Shown: positions 1-7,832, counted from the first letter of the stretch. The stretch is 38,910 nt of DNA from Propionibacteriaceae bacterium UBA6122 (GCA_002428365.1 DIVW01000051.1:10745-49654); one strand, 5' to 3'. A program made the numbers and translations. The notes: generated by a model from the letters alone, not told the origin.

Positions 1-342
1 GGCGGGCAGAGTCGGGTTCTGGGCTGGCCGAGACTCCGCCATCAGACCGGCCGGGGAAAACCAGCCGATCTGTGCGGTGGCGGTAGTGGCGATGTAGTCG
101 TCCACGTCGACGGCGTGGCCGATGCCGATGAATACCTCGCCGTCTGAGGAAGATGCGGAGATTCGCATCGGGAGAGATTGAGACAGCAGTCCGTAGTTGG
201 TCACCGCGGCAACCTCGCCACCTGGATTCACCACCTGCGCCGGCGAATCGATCCAGTCATCAGGACCGACCCAGTACGCAGCACCCAGTCCGGCCACCAT
301 GGCGACCCCCGCCGCTACCGCCAGCCACCGCAACCGCCCCAT
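1..342 (-). CDS. Partial membrane-anchored hypothetical protein (3' end outside window)
   Basis: The first 114 codons of a minus-strand gene, starting at the ATG at 342 and running off the window. Upstream of the ATG, GAGAGGG lies 6 nt away as a ribosome binding site. The product begins with MGRLRW and a hydrophobic stretch (about residues 5-23), an uncleaved anchor or signal peptide, followed by an extracytoplasmic part that includes FIGIGHAVDVDDYIATTATA. That segment resembles a class of actinobacterial membrane proteins of unknown function; I do not recognise a named family. The C-terminal part is missing, so further transmembrane segments cannot be excluded. Confidence 0.6.
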   Translation of the reverse strand, partial: MGRLRWLAVAAGVAMVAGLGAAYWVGPDDWIDSPAQVVNPGGEVAAVTNYGLLSQSLPMRISASSSDGEVFIGIGHAVDVDDYIATTATAQIGWFSPAGLMAESRPAQNPTLPA

Positions 343-435
343 TTCGCGCCCTCTCGATCGACTTCGTCAGTCAACCTAGAGGCGTCGAAGCCCGCGTCCG
401 GGGAGTTATCCACAGGCCCCAGGGGCCGTCCCGGC

Positions 436-1008
436 TTAGAAGGGACGCTCGCCGCGCGCCGCTTTGGCGGCAATCGCAGCGATTCGGCGTTCCCTGGTCT
501 CAGGGCGTTTGGCGGTGGCGATCCAGCCCAGTGCCTGCTTGCGCAGGCTGGGCGGAAACGAATCCCACTCCTGCCTGGCCGCCGGGTCAGCGGCCAGGGC
601 AGCGCGAAGATCGTCCGGCTCGATCAGGGCATCCGCGGAGTCGAGCAGCGTCCAGCGTCCATCTGCTTTGGCGCGCTCAATCTCGGCGATTCCCGCGGGC
701 TGCAGACGTCCCTCGGCAGCCAGCTCGGCCACCCGCGCCTTATTGGTGGCAGCCCAGGGGCTATTTGGACGCCTGCGGGTGAACCACAGCATCGATCGAG
801 TGTCGTCGAGCGGCTTGGATTGGCCATCGATCCAACCCCAGCACAAAGCTTCGCGGATTAGTTCGTCATAGCTGGGATGCGGTTGGCCGGAGCTAGGACG
901 CCAGAGCACCACCCAAACACCTTCAGACTCGTCGTGGTGAAGCGACAGCCACTTGTGCCAGTCCTGGATTGTCTCCACCGATAGTCGTTGCGCCTGCGCC
1001 ATCCCCAT
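436..1008 (-). CDS. YdeI/OmpD-associated family protein
   Basis: A 190-residue soluble protein. The N-terminal part contains WHKWLSLHHDESEGVWVVLW and the pattern YDELIREALCWGWIDGQSK, hallmarks of the YdeI/OmpD-associated (bacteriocin-protection) family. The C-terminal part has FPPSLRKQALGWIATAKRPE and ERRIAAIAAKAARGERPF, the basic helix typical of the same family. An open frame extends further upstream, but GGAGG lies 5 nt before the ATG at 1008 and the family similarity starts there, so that start is chosen. It follows the aldo/keto reductase gene by 25 nt on the same strand and may share its transcript. The biochemical role of the family is poorly known; in some bacteria members relate to peptide or cell-envelope stress resistance. 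Confidence 0.85.
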   Translation of the reverse strand: MGMAQAQRLSVETIQDWHKWLSLHHDESEGVWVVLWRPSSGQPHPSYDELIREALCWGWIDGQSKPLDDTRSMLWFTRRRPNSPWAATNKARVAELAAEGRLQPAGIAEIERAKADGRWTLLDSADALIEPDDLRAALAADPAARQEWDSFPPSLRKQALGWIATAKRPETRERRIAAIAAKAARGERPF

Positions 1009-1033
1009 TGGAACCTCCGCTCCTAGTCGCCGA

Positions 1034-2026
1034 TCACTCCAACGTGATAGTGGGCTCGTCAGCTTCCCGCAGCAGATTCGGGCCGCCGGAAACATCGTCG
1101 AGAGCTGCGGTGATTTCGGCCGGAAGCTCAAGGTCCTCTGCGGCGAGGTAGGGCTCCAGTTGGTTGAGCGTGCGGGCGCCAAGTAGGGGAGCGGTCACCC
1201 CTGGAGCATCCCGTACCCACAGCAGAGCGACTTGGGCCGGGGTGAACTCCAGGCCGTCGGCGGCGATCATCACCGCGTCCACCACGGAGCGCGAGCGGGC
1301 CTCCAAATAGGGCTCGACGAACCAGGAGAAGTGTTCGCTCGAGCCGCGCGAGCCCTTCGGCTGACCGCCGCGGTATTTGCCGGTGAGTACCCCCCGACCG
1401 ATCGGCGACCAAGGGAAGAAACCCATGTGGAACGCGCGGATTGCCGGAATCACCTCCACCTCGGCGCGCCGGGCCAGCAGCGAATACTCCACCTGCGCAG
1501 TGGTGATCGGGGCCCGTCCAGGAAAGGCGCCCTGCCAGGTCGCCGCCTGGGCGGTCTGCCAGCCGACAAAGTTGCTCACGCCGGCGTAGCGGACTTCACC
1601 GGCTCCGACTGCGGTATCAATCGCGGCCAACGTTTCCTCGATTGGGGCCTGACCCCAGGCGTGGATCTGCCAGATGTCGATGTGATCGGTGCCGAGTCGG
1701 CGCAACGACTCGCGAAGGTCGGCGAGCAGGGAAGTGCGGGACGTGTCGACCACGCGCTGCCCATTGCGAATGCCGAACCCTGCTTTGGTTGCGATCACCA
1801 GGTCGTCACGATCGACATCGCCAGCCCTGATGAGGCGTCCGATGATGCGCTCAGCATCGCCGGCGGCATACGCAGCGGCGGTATCGAGCAGATTGCCGCC
1901 GGCGCCGACGAACTTGCGCAGCACCGCACGGGCGTCCTCGAGTTTGGTCTCCCGTCCCCAGGTCAGGGTGCCCAGACCCAGTCGGGAAACCTGGAGGCCG
2001 CTTCGACCCACCGCCCTGAGCTGCAT
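1034..2026 (-). CDS. Aldo/keto reductase
   Basis: A 330-residue (beta/alpha)8-barrel NADPH-dependent oxidoreductase of the aldo/keto reductase superfamily (PF00248). The catalytic tetrad is visible: Asp48 and Tyr53 in LLDTAAAY, Lys81 in IATKAGFG and His122 in DIWQIHAW. The segment VRYAGVSNF is the usual strand-5 motif, and the C-terminal part (VTAPLLGARTLNQLEPYL) is the cofactor-binding end. Length is normal for the family, close to actinobacterial AKRs of the YhdN/Tas type. It lies between uppP (9 nt upstream) and the YdeI-like gene, so the three probably form one minus-strand unit. The substrate cannot be read from sequence. Confidence 0.93.
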   Translation of the reverse strand: MQLRAVGRSGLQVSRLGLGTLTWGRETKLEDARAVLRKFVGAGGNLLDTAAAYAAGDAERIIGRLIRAGDVDRDDLVIATKAGFGIRNGQRVVDTSRTSLLADLRESLRRLGTDHIDIWQIHAWGQAPIEETLAAIDTAVGAGEVRYAGVSNFVGWQTAQAATWQGAFPGRAPITTAQVEYSLLARRAEVEVIPAIRAFHMGFFPWSPIGRGVLTGKYRGGQPKGSRGSSEHFSWFVEPYLEARSRSVVDAVMIAADGLEFTPAQVALLWVRDAPGVTAPLLGARTLNQLEPYLAAEDLELPAEITAALDDVSGGPNLLREADEPTITLE

Positions 2027-2035
2027 GCGCCAACC

Positions 2036-2857
2036 CTACGGCTGCAACACTCCGGTCAGGAGCAAGGAGGCCACCACGGCGGCGAGTCCGAGTCGATACC
2101 AGACAAAGATCGAGAAGGTGTGCTTGCTGACGTACTTCAGCAACCAATGGATGACCCCCAAGGCGATGGCGAAGGCAATCACGGTGGCCACGATCGTCGG
2201 TCCCCAGGACAGCGTGGGGTCGTCCGGAATGTCCTTCAGCTTGAACAGCCCGGAGATGAAAACCGCCGGGATTGCCAGCAGGAAGGCATAGCGGGCCGAA
2301 GCCTCCCGCTTGTAGCCCAGAAACAGCCCGCCAGCGATGGTGGCTCCGGAGCGGGAGACCCCGGGAATCAGCGCGAGTGCCTGAGCGAAGCCGAGCGCGA
2401 TGCCGTCCCACCAGGTCAGCTGGGTGAGTTCGTAGCTGTTCTTGGCCACCCGGTCGGCGATCCAGAGCACGACTGCGAAGACCGCCAACATGGCCACGGT
2501 GATCCACAGGTTGCGCAGGCTGGTGTCGATCGCATCTTCGAACAGCAGCCCCAACACCCCAATCGGAATCGAGCCGATGATCACTAGCCAGCCCATCCGG
2601 GCGTCCGGGTCGCTGCGCGGGATGCGTCCAAACAACGCCTGAAACCAGTGCGAGATGATCCGCCCGATGTCCCGGGCGAAATAGAGGATCACCGCGGACT
2701 CAGTGCCTAGCTGCGTGACGGCGGTGAAGGCCGCGCCGGGGTCGTGTCCGCCGAAGAAGAGCTGACCGACGATCGACTGGTGTGCGCTGGAGGAGATCGG
2801 AAGGAACTCGGTCAACCCCTGCACAATGCCGAGCACAATCGCTTCTAGCCAACTCAT
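2036..2857 (-). CDS. uppP: Undecaprenyl-diphosphatase UppP (BacA)
   Basis: Integral membrane phosphatase that recycles undecaprenyl diphosphate to the monophosphate lipid carrier for peptidoglycan and wall polymer synthesis; its activity also lowers bacitracin sensitivity. The 273-residue product has the conserved first motif (GLTEFLPISSSAH) near the N-terminus and the second motif GVSRSGATIAGGLFLG, containing the catalytic Arg/Ser region, around residue 165. Many hydrophobic helices run through the rest. A TTG precedes the ATG by one codon; the ATG at 2857 is preferred because AGGGG lies about 6 nt upstream. It is divergent from mshC with only 57 nt between the starts, a common actinobacterial arrangement. 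Confidence 0.95.
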   Translation of the reverse strand: MSWLEAIVLGIVQGLTEFLPISSSAHQSIVGQLFFGGHDPGAAFTAVTQLGTESAVILYFARDIGRIISHWFQALFGRIPRSDPDARMGWLVIIGSIPIGVLGLLFEDAIDTSLRNLWITVAMLAVFAVVLWIADRVAKNSYELTQLTWWDGIALGFAQALALIPGVSRSGATIAGGLFLGYKREASARYAFLLAIPAVFISGLFKLKDIPDDPTLSWGPTIVATVIAFAIALGVIHWLLKYVSKHTFSIFVWYRLGLAAVVASLLLTGVLQP

Positions 2858-2902
2858 CAACTGCCCCTTTCGTTCGCGGGCCAGCCTAGGCCCTGGCGTC
2901 GA

Positions 2903-2914
2903 TAGGCTTCGCGC
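2903..2914 (+). promoter_or_regulatory. Putative -10 box for leaderless mshC
   Basis: TAGGCT at 2903-2908 lies 6 nt before the mshC ATG, the distance expected if transcription starts on the A of the start codon. There is no convincing Shine-Dalgarno sequence and no clear -35 box. The same arrangement precedes hisE and tyrS. Confidence 0.35.
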
Positions 2915-4156
2915 ATGGATGCCTGGGAATCAGTGGTGGTGCCGAAGCTGCCCGCCGCGGCCGATTCGATGGTTCGCCTGCACAACCCGCTCACTGGCGA
3001 CACGTTGCCCGTCGGGCCGACCAGCGGCGAGGCGCGGCTCTACGCCTGCGGAATCACCCCCTACGACGCCACTCATCTCGGGCACGCCTTCACCTACGTT
3101 TCGGTCGACCTGTTGGTACGGGCCTGGATGGACGCCGGGCTAACGGTTCGCTATGCCCAAAACGTCACCGATGTGGACGACCCGCTGCTGGAGCGCGCCA
3201 ACGCCACTGGCGTTGATTGGGAGGCGCTGGCCGCCGAGCAGATTGAGCTCTTTCGCACCGACATGCGCACGCTCCGGGTGCTGCCGCCGGCTCAGCTGAC
3301 TGGGGTGGTGGACTCTTTGGAGTTGGTGACCGGAGTCATTCAGCGGCTCAAGGACCAGCAGGTGATCTACCAGGTGTCCGACCCGACCTACCCAGACTGG
3401 TACTTCTCAATCACCAGCACCAGCAATCTGTTGGCCGATTCCCCGGTCTCGATGTTGGAGGCCGATCAGCTGTTCGCCGAACGCGGCGGCGACCCCGAAC
3501 GAGAAGGCAAGCGACACCGCCTCGATCCGCTCCTGTGGCGCCAACAACGAGCCGGTGAACCTGGCTGGGATTCCTGGCTGGGACGAGGCCGTCCCGGTTG
3601 GCATATCGAATGCACCGCCATCGCCGTGGACGCCTTGGGCCCGGACTTCGATGTGCAGGCTGGCGGTAGGGACCTCGCCTTCCCCCATCATCCGATGTCG
3701 GCGGCTGGAGCAAGGGCACTCACGGGGGAGCCGTTTGCGAAGGCCTTCCTGCACACCGGGATGGTCGGCTATGCCGGGGCCAAGATGAGCAAATCCCTTG
3801 GGAATCTGGTGTTCGTTTCACAGCTCCTGGCCGACGGTGTCGACCCGATGGCCATTCGGTTGCTGCTGCTGAACCAGCATTACCGCTCCGATTGGGAGTA
3901 CACCCCGGGGTTGCTGGCAGGTGCTGCTGACCGGTTGGCGCGGTGGCGAGCTGCGGTAGCGGCGCCAGTGGCTCCGAATGCGGACTGGCTGGTGGCTGCG
4001 GTTCGAGCCGCGATCCGCAATGACCTCGACGCGCCGACCGCGCTGGCTGCGCTCGATGCCTGGGCCCAGTCCGTCACCGAGGGCGAGGGAGCCGATGCTG
4101 CCGCCCCGACTATGGTGCGAGACCTGGTCGACGCGCTCTTAGGGGTGCGGCTCTGA
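2915..4156 (+). CDS. mshC: Mycothiol ligase MshC (cysteine:GlcN-Ins ligase)
   Basis: ATP-dependent ligase that joins cysteine to glucosaminyl-inositol, the third step of mycothiol synthesis in the cytoplasm. The 413-residue protein is a cysteinyl-tRNA synthetase-like class I enzyme: the HIGH motif is HLGH at 54-57 and KMSKS is at 290-294. Cys45, Cys233 and His258 sit exactly two residues later than the zinc ligands I recall for Mycobacterium smegmatis MshC (43, 231, 256). The signature ACGITPYDATHLGHA distinguishes it from true CysS, and the tRNA-binding C-terminal domain is reduced. It lies divergent from uppP and 59 nt upstream of hisE. Its presence supports an actinomycete origin. Confidence 0.96.
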   Translation: MDAWESVVVPKLPAAADSMVRLHNPLTGDTLPVGPTSGEARLYACGITPYDATHLGHAFTYVSVDLLVRAWMDAGLTVRYAQNVTDVDDPLLERANATGVDWEALAAEQIELFRTDMRTLRVLPPAQLTGVVDSLELVTGVIQRLKDQQVIYQVSDPTYPDWYFSITSTSNLLADSPVSMLEADQLFAERGGDPEREGKRHRLDPLLWRQQRAGEPGWDSWLGRGRPGWHIECTAIAVDALGPDFDVQAGGRDLAFPHHPMSAAGARALTGEPFAKAFLHTGMVGYAGAKMSKSLGNLVFVSQLLADGVDPMAIRLLLLNQHYRSDWEYTPGLLAGAADRLARWRAAVAAPVAPNADWLVAAVRAAIRNDLDAPTALAALDAWAQSVTEGEGADAAAPTMVRDLVDALLGVRL

Positions 4157-4201
4157 AGAGTCGGCCGAGCTGTGCAAGTGCGGCTGAAGCTGGCTCACCG
4201 G

Positions 4202-4215
4202 TAGGCTGCGCAAAC
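4202..4215 (+). promoter_or_regulatory. Putative -10 box for leaderless hisE
   Basis: TAGGCT at 4202-4207 is followed 8 nt later by the GTG start of hisE at 4216. No Shine-Dalgarno sequence is present between them, so the hisEG mRNA may start at or next to the GTG. The -35 region is weak. Confidence 0.35.
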
Positions 4216-4482
4216 GTGAGCAAATCCTTCGAAGACCTGTTCGCCGAACTGCGCGTCCGAGCTGCGACCCGTCCGGCAGGTTCGGGCACCGTGCGCGAGT
4301 TGGACGCCGGGGTGCACGCCATCGGCAAGAAGATCGTCGAAGAGGCCGCTGAGGTGTGGATGGCCGCGGAATTTCAGTCGAAGGGCGAGGCCGCCGAGGA
4401 GATCAGTCAGCTGCTGTATCACCTGCAGGTGCTGATGCTCTCGCTCGGGCTGGAGCTCGAAGACGTCTACGAATACTTGTGA
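4216..4482 (+). CDS. hisE: Phosphoribosyl-ATP diphosphatase HisE
   Basis: Second enzyme of histidine synthesis, hydrolysing phosphoribosyl-ATP to phosphoribosyl-AMP. The 88-residue all-helical protein is a typical stand-alone actinobacterial HisE of the MazG-like fold. KKIVEEAAEVWMAAEF carries the acidic metal-binding residues, and AAEEISQLLYHLQVLML the second helix pair. It starts with GTG at 4216. hisG follows after 20 nt, so the two genes form an operon for the first two pathway steps. No other his genes are in the window, which matches the separate hisEG unit common in actinomycetes. Confidence 0.96.
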   Translation: MSKSFEDLFAELRVRAATRPAGSGTVRELDAGVHAIGKKIVEEAAEVWMAAEFQSKGEAAEEISQLLYHLQVLMLSLGLELEDVYEYL

Positions 4483-4502
4483 GCCGGAAAGAGGAACCTG
4501 CG

Positions 4503-5360
4503 ATGGCCACTGAGCTGTTGAAGATCGCTGTGCCCAATAAGGGATCCCTGGCCGAAGGTGCCGCCGAGATGCTGCGCGAAGCCGGCTACCGGCAGCGCCA
4601 CGACGCCAAAGACCTGGTGCTGGTTGATGAGACCAACGGGGTGGAGTTCTACTACCTGCGCCCGCGCGATATTGCGGTCTACGTGGGCGAGGGCACCCTC
4701 GATTTGGGCATTACCGGGCGCGACATGCTGCTCGACTCTGGTGCCGAAGCCGACGAGGTGATCAGCCTCGGGTTCGGTGGTACCCGGTTCCGGTTCGCCG
4801 CCCCTGGTGGCGCTGAGCTGTCACTGGCCGATTTGGCCGGAAAGAGAATCGCCACTTCCTACGCTGGTCTGGTTGGCGCGTACCTCGATCAGGCAGGCAT
4901 TTCGGCCCGCTTGATTCACCTGGACGGGGCGGTTGAGTCTTCAGTGCGCCTCGGTGTCGCCGACGTTGTGGCCGACGTGGTCGAGACCGGCACCACTTTG
5001 AAGCGGGCCGGGCTGGAGTTGTTCGGGGAAGCGATTCTGGAATCGGAGGCGGTGCTCATTCAGCGTCGCGGCGTGGCGGCTCCCGATGGGCTTGACCTGT
5101 TGGTTCGTCGCCTCAACGGCGTCCTGACCGCCCGGGACTACTTGATGGTCGACTACAACGTGCCCACCGAGTTGTTGGCCGTGACCACCGCGGTGACTCC
5201 GGGACTGGATGCACCAACGGTCTCGCCGCTGGCCAAGGAAGGCTGGGTTGCCGTGCGAGCCATGATCCCGGCCAAGCGGGCCCAACAGATCATGGACGAG
5301 CTCTGGGAGGCCGGGGCTGAGGGGATCCTGGTCACCAGCATCCACGCTTGCCGGTTGTAG
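4503..5360 (+). CDS. hisG: ATP phosphoribosyltransferase HisG (long form)
   Basis: First committed enzyme of histidine synthesis: ATP + PRPP to phosphoribosyl-ATP, feedback-inhibited by histidine. The product has 285 residues. Residues 1-210 form the catalytic periplasmic-binding-like fold (KIAVPNKGSLAEGAAEML at the start, EGTLDLGITGRDML, and the PRPP loop in VADVVETGTTLK). The last ~75 residues (SPLAKEGWVAVRAMIPAKRA and GAEGILVTSIHACRL) form the ferredoxin-like regulatory domain, so this is the homohexameric long form that needs no HisZ. The ATG at 4503 follows GAGGA by 8 nt; the open frame upstream overlaps hisE and is not used. Confidence 0.96.
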   Translation: MATELLKIAVPNKGSLAEGAAEMLREAGYRQRHDAKDLVLVDETNGVEFYYLRPRDIAVYVGEGTLDLGITGRDMLLDSGAEADEVISLGFGGTRFRFAAPGGAELSLADLAGKRIATSYAGLVGAYLDQAGISARLIHLDGAVESSVRLGVADVVADVVETGTTLKRAGLELFGEAILESEAVLIQRRGVAAPDGLDLLVRRLNGVLTARDYLMVDYNVPTELLAVTTAVTPGLDAPTVSPLAKEGWVAVRAMIPAKRAQQIMDELWEAGAEGILVTSIHACRL

Positions 5361-5613
5361 GAGAAGGGGGAACCGCCCGCTATCGATTCGTGTCCGCGGG
5401 TGGGTTCAGGCTAGAATCTCCGTTGATCGACTGCACCGAGAGGTGGCAGTCCGCGGAAGTGGAGACCTGAGCTCCCACCTGATCACCTGGCTGGTGATGG
5501 GTCGGTAACTGCGAAGCGACGCTTGGCGTCGCCAAAGCATCAGGGTCTTCGCATGCGCGGAGGCCCTTTTTCGATGCCGGTATATCAACCACAAACGAGT
5601 CTTTGGAGGACAC
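5361..5613 (+). promoter_or_regulatory. infC operon leader (putative structured 5' UTR)
   Basis: A 253-nt gap holds a candidate -10 box TAGAAT at 5412-5417 (no strong -35) and several stem-loops: AGGTGG near 5450 with CCACCT near 5475, ATCACC/GGTGAT around 5482-5498, and a perfect 7-bp hairpin GCGACGC-TTG-GCGTCGC at 5516-5532. A terminator hairpin follows at 5542-5571. TGCGAAG (5510-5516) can pair with CTTCGCA (5547-5553) instead, opening the terminator stem. This layout suggests attenuation of the infC-rpmI-rplT operon, as known for IF3/L20 operons in other phyla; the structure is read by eye, not folded by software. Confidence 0.55.
5542..5571 (+). terminator. Intrinsic terminator / attenuator in infC leader
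   Basis: The arm at 5542-5552 (AGGGTCTTCGC) and the arm at 5557-5567 (GCGGAGGCCCT) form 11 continuous pairs (two of them G-U) around an ATGC loop, directly followed by a T tract ending at 5571. It sits 43 nt upstream of the infC start, so it must be read through for expression; an attenuator is the natural reading. Confidence 0.7.
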
Positions 5614-6303
5614 ATCAGCACTGAACCGCGGATCAACGAGCGCATCAAGGTATCTGAGGTGCGCCTGGTCGGCCCTGCCGGAGAGCAGGTCGGCATCGTG
5701 CGGATCGACGACGCGCTACGTCTTGCTCGCGAGTCTGATCTCGACTTGGTCGAGGTCGCACCGATGGCGCGTCCGCCGGTGGCCAAGTTGATGGACTACG
5801 GCAAGTTCAAATACGAAGCTGCGCAGAAAGCCCGTGAGTCCCGGCGCAACCAGACCAACACCGTGATCAAGGAGATGAAGCTTCGTCCCAAGATCGACAG
5901 CCACGACTACGAGACCAAGAAGGGTCACGTCGTCCGGTTCCTCAAGGCTGGCGACAAGGTGAAGATCACCATCATGTTCCGTGGACGCGAACAGAGTCGC
6001 CCAGAGTTGGGCTTCAACCTGTTGAAGAAGCTTGCCGAAGACGTGGTCGAGGACGGTTTCATCGAATCCGCGCCCAAGCAGGACGGGCGCAACATGCTGA
6101 TGGTGCTGTCACCCACCCGGAAGAAGACCGAAGCCAAGGTCGAGGTGGAAGCCGCCAAGGCTGCTAAGGCAGCCATCCGCGCCGCCGCGGCTGAAGAAGC
6201 ACATCGTCTGGAGGCTGAGTTGCGGGCTGCGTCAGTGGCTGCTGCCCACCCGAAGAAGAAGCGGGGGCCCGCTGACAACATGGACCCCGACATCGACCTG
6301 TAA
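5614..6303 (+). CDS. infC: Translation initiation factor IF-3, ATC start
   Basis: IF-3 binds the 30S subunit, prevents premature 50S joining and proofreads start codons. The 229-residue product begins (M)STEPRINERIKVSEVRLVG, the usual actinobacterial IF-3 N-terminus, encoded from ATC at 5614. GGAGG at 5605-5609 precedes it, and no ATG, GTG or TTG lies in frame that would keep these conserved residues; the first standard start (5659) would remove 15 of them. The N-domain spans to about residue 75, the linker includes LMDYGKFKYEAAQKA, and the C-domain has the RGREQSRPELGF motif. After about residue 175 there is an Ala/Lys/Glu-rich helical tail ending PDIDL. Non-standard starts in infC are the classic basis of autoregulation. 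Confidence 0.93.
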   Translation: MSTEPRINERIKVSEVRLVGPAGEQVGIVRIDDALRLARESDLDLVEVAPMARPPVAKLMDYGKFKYEAAQKARESRRNQTNTVIKEMKLRPKIDSHDYETKKGHVVRFLKAGDKVKITIMFRGREQSRPELGFNLLKKLAEDVVEDGFIESAPKQDGRNMLMVLSPTRKKTEAKVEVEAAKAAKAAIRAAAAEEAHRLEAELRAASVAAAHPKKKRGPADNMDPDIDL

Positions 6304-6326
6304 AGAGATAGAGAAGGACGCCAGAT

Positions 6327-6530
6327 ATGCCGAAGATGAAGACCCACTCGGGTGCTAAGAAGCGCTTCCGGGTTACTGGCACGGGCAAGATCATGCACCG
6401 CCAGGCCGGCAAGATGCACCTAAACGAGCACAAGCCCAGCACCCAGACCCGCCGTCTGGACGGCGACCAGGTCCTAGCGCCCGGCGATGCCAAGAAGGCC
6501 CGCAAGCTTCTCGGCAAACGCGCCAAGTGA
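6327..6530 (+). CDS. rpmI: Ribosomal protein bL35
   Basis: A 67-residue basic protein of the 50S subunit. It begins PKMKTHSGAKKRFRVTGTGK, the bL35 signature, and contains LNEHKPSTQTRRLDGDQVLA and a lysine-rich end. It lies 23 nt after infC and 39 nt before rplT, the universal infC-rpmI-rplT order, so it is translated from the same transcript and shares the leader attenuator. Confidence 0.97.
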   Translation: MPKMKTHSGAKKRFRVTGTGKIMHRQAGKMHLNEHKPSTQTRRLDGDQVLAPGDAKKARKLLGKRAK

Positions 6531-6569
6531 CGCACCAATCCTGAACTTTAGAACTGAGGAGTAACCGAA

Positions 6570-6938
6570 ATGGCACGCGTGAAGCGTTCTGTGAATGCGC
6601 ACAAGAAGCGCCGCGAAGTTCTGGACGAGGCGTCCGGCTACCGCGGCCAGCGCTCGCGGTTGTACCGCAAGGCCAAGGAGCAGCTGCTGCACTCCTACAC
6701 CTACGCCTACCGGGATCGTCGCGCTCGCAAGGGTGACTTCCGCTCCCTGTGGATCCAGCGGATCAACGCTGCGACCCGTGCGGAGGGGATGACCTACAAC
6801 CGATTTATCAACGGTCTGAAGACCGCTGGTATTGAGGTTGATCGCAAGATGCTGGCTGAAATGGCAGTGAACGACACCACGGCGTTTAACGCGTTGGTTG
6901 CCATCGCCAAGCAGAACCAGCCGGCCCAGGCCGCCTGA
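6570..6938 (+). CDS. rplT: Ribosomal protein bL20
   Basis: A 122-residue 23S rRNA-binding protein needed early in 50S assembly. MARVKRSVNAHKKRREVLD and ASGYRGQRSRLYRKAKEQ are typical of the extended basic N-terminus. The C-terminal globular part (GMTYNRFINGLKTAGIEVDRKMLAEMA) is the region that in Bacillus and E. coli binds its own mRNA. AGGAG lies about 6 nt upstream of the ATG. It is the last gene of the IF-3/L35/L20 operon; a strong hairpin follows its stop codon. Confidence 0.97.
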   Translation: MARVKRSVNAHKKRREVLDEASGYRGQRSRLYRKAKEQLLHSYTYAYRDRRARKGDFRSLWIQRINAATRAEGMTYNRFINGLKTAGIEVDRKMLAEMAVNDTTAFNALVAIAKQNQPAQAA

Positions 6939-6953
6939 GCACAAGCTCAACAC

Positions 6954-6982
6954 CGGCCGGGCTCGATGATCGGGCCCGGCCG
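6954..6982 (+). terminator. Hairpin after rplT (U-less terminator candidate)
   Basis: CGGCCGGGC (6954-6962) and GCCCGGCCG (6974-6982) are perfectly complementary, and the stem continues inward (TCGA with ATCG, one G-U pair) to a 3-nt loop: about 13 pairs in all. No T tract follows, so it may slow or partly end transcription before the methyltransferase gene. Confidence 0.5.
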
Positions 6983-7010
6983 ACCCCATTCCAAGTAGAA
7001 GGACAGACGA

Positions 7011-7832
7011 GTGAGTGTCCCTTCATCACTTGAACTACCTGAACCGTCCCAGGCGATGTTGCGCGCCGCTCGTGCGCTGCAACGGCGCCCGGAGCGCAAG
7101 GAAACCGGCAAGTTCCTCGTAGAAGGCCGCCAAGCCGTCCGGGAAGCTCTCGGGATGCCCGGCGTGGTGGAAGCGGTTTACTTCCGCTGGTCTGCCGCCA
7201 TGGACAATGCCGACCTGGTCGAGGCCACCAAGGTTGCCGGCGTCCCCTATTTCGGGGTCAGCGAGCAGAACCTGGCCACGATGACCGACACGGTCACGCC
7301 CCAGGGTGTGGTGGCAGTGGCCAAGGACATCGACGTGCCACTGGCCGATGTCGTCGGCGAAGGCACCAAGTTGGTGGTCATCTGTGCCCAGGTGCGCGAC
7401 CCGGGTAATGCCGGGACGGTGATTCGCTGTGCTGATGCTTTTGGCGCTGATGCGGTGATTCTGAGCTCGGATTCGGTTGAGGTGTACAACCCAAAGACCG
7501 TCCGCGCGAGCGTGGGGAGCCTCTTTCACCTGCCGATTGTGGTCGGAGTGGATCTTGCCGAGGCGATCGCGGCCTGCCGCGATGCTGGGATGCAGATCTA
7601 TGCCACCGATGGGGCTGCTGGCACCGACTTGACCGATTTGACTGCCGACCTGGGCAAGCCAACCGCGTGGGTGATGGGCAACGAGTCCTGGGGCCTGCCG
7701 GTGGAGCATTTGGCGATGGCTGACCGCACGGTGGCCGTACCGATTTATGGCAAGGCTGAGAGCCTTAATCTGGCCACCGCTGCCGCGGTATGCCTGTACG
7801 CCAGCGCTAGCGCGCAGCGCGCGTCCGACTGA
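7011..7832 (+). CDS. SpoU/TrmH family RNA 2'-O-methyltransferase
   Basis: A 273-residue SPOUT-class methyltransferase that probably methylates a ribose 2'-OH in 23S rRNA using S-adenosylmethionine. The N-terminal L30e-like substrate domain (residues 15-105, with RRPERKETGKFLVEGRQAV) is followed by the trefoil-knot domain with all three SpoU motifs: VRDPGNAGTVIR (motif 1), VMGNESWGLP (motif 2) and VPIYGKAESLNLATAAAV (motif 3). The layout matches TsnR/RlmB-like proteins that lie between rplT and pheS in many actinomycetes; the exact nucleotide target cannot be told. GTG at 7011 follows AGAAGGA by about 9 nt. Confidence 0.93.
   Translation: MSVPSSLELPEPSQAMLRAARALQRRPERKETGKFLVEGRQAVREALGMPGVVEAVYFRWSAAMDNADLVEATKVAGVPYFGVSEQNLATMTDTVTPQGVVAVAKDIDVPLADVVGEGTKLVVICAQVRDPGNAGTVIRCADAFGADAVILSSDSVEVYNPKTVRASVGSLFHLPIVVGVDLAEAIAACRDAGMQIYATDGAAGTDLTDLTADLGKPTAWVMGNESWGLPVEHLAMADRTVAVPIYGKAESLNLATAAAVCLYASASAQRASD

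Noticed and set aside
1232..2587. Long plus-strand open frame of 451 codons opposite the aldo/keto reductase and uppP genes
   Set aside because: It is antisense to two clear families, has no similarity or ribosome binding site, and high GC explains its length.
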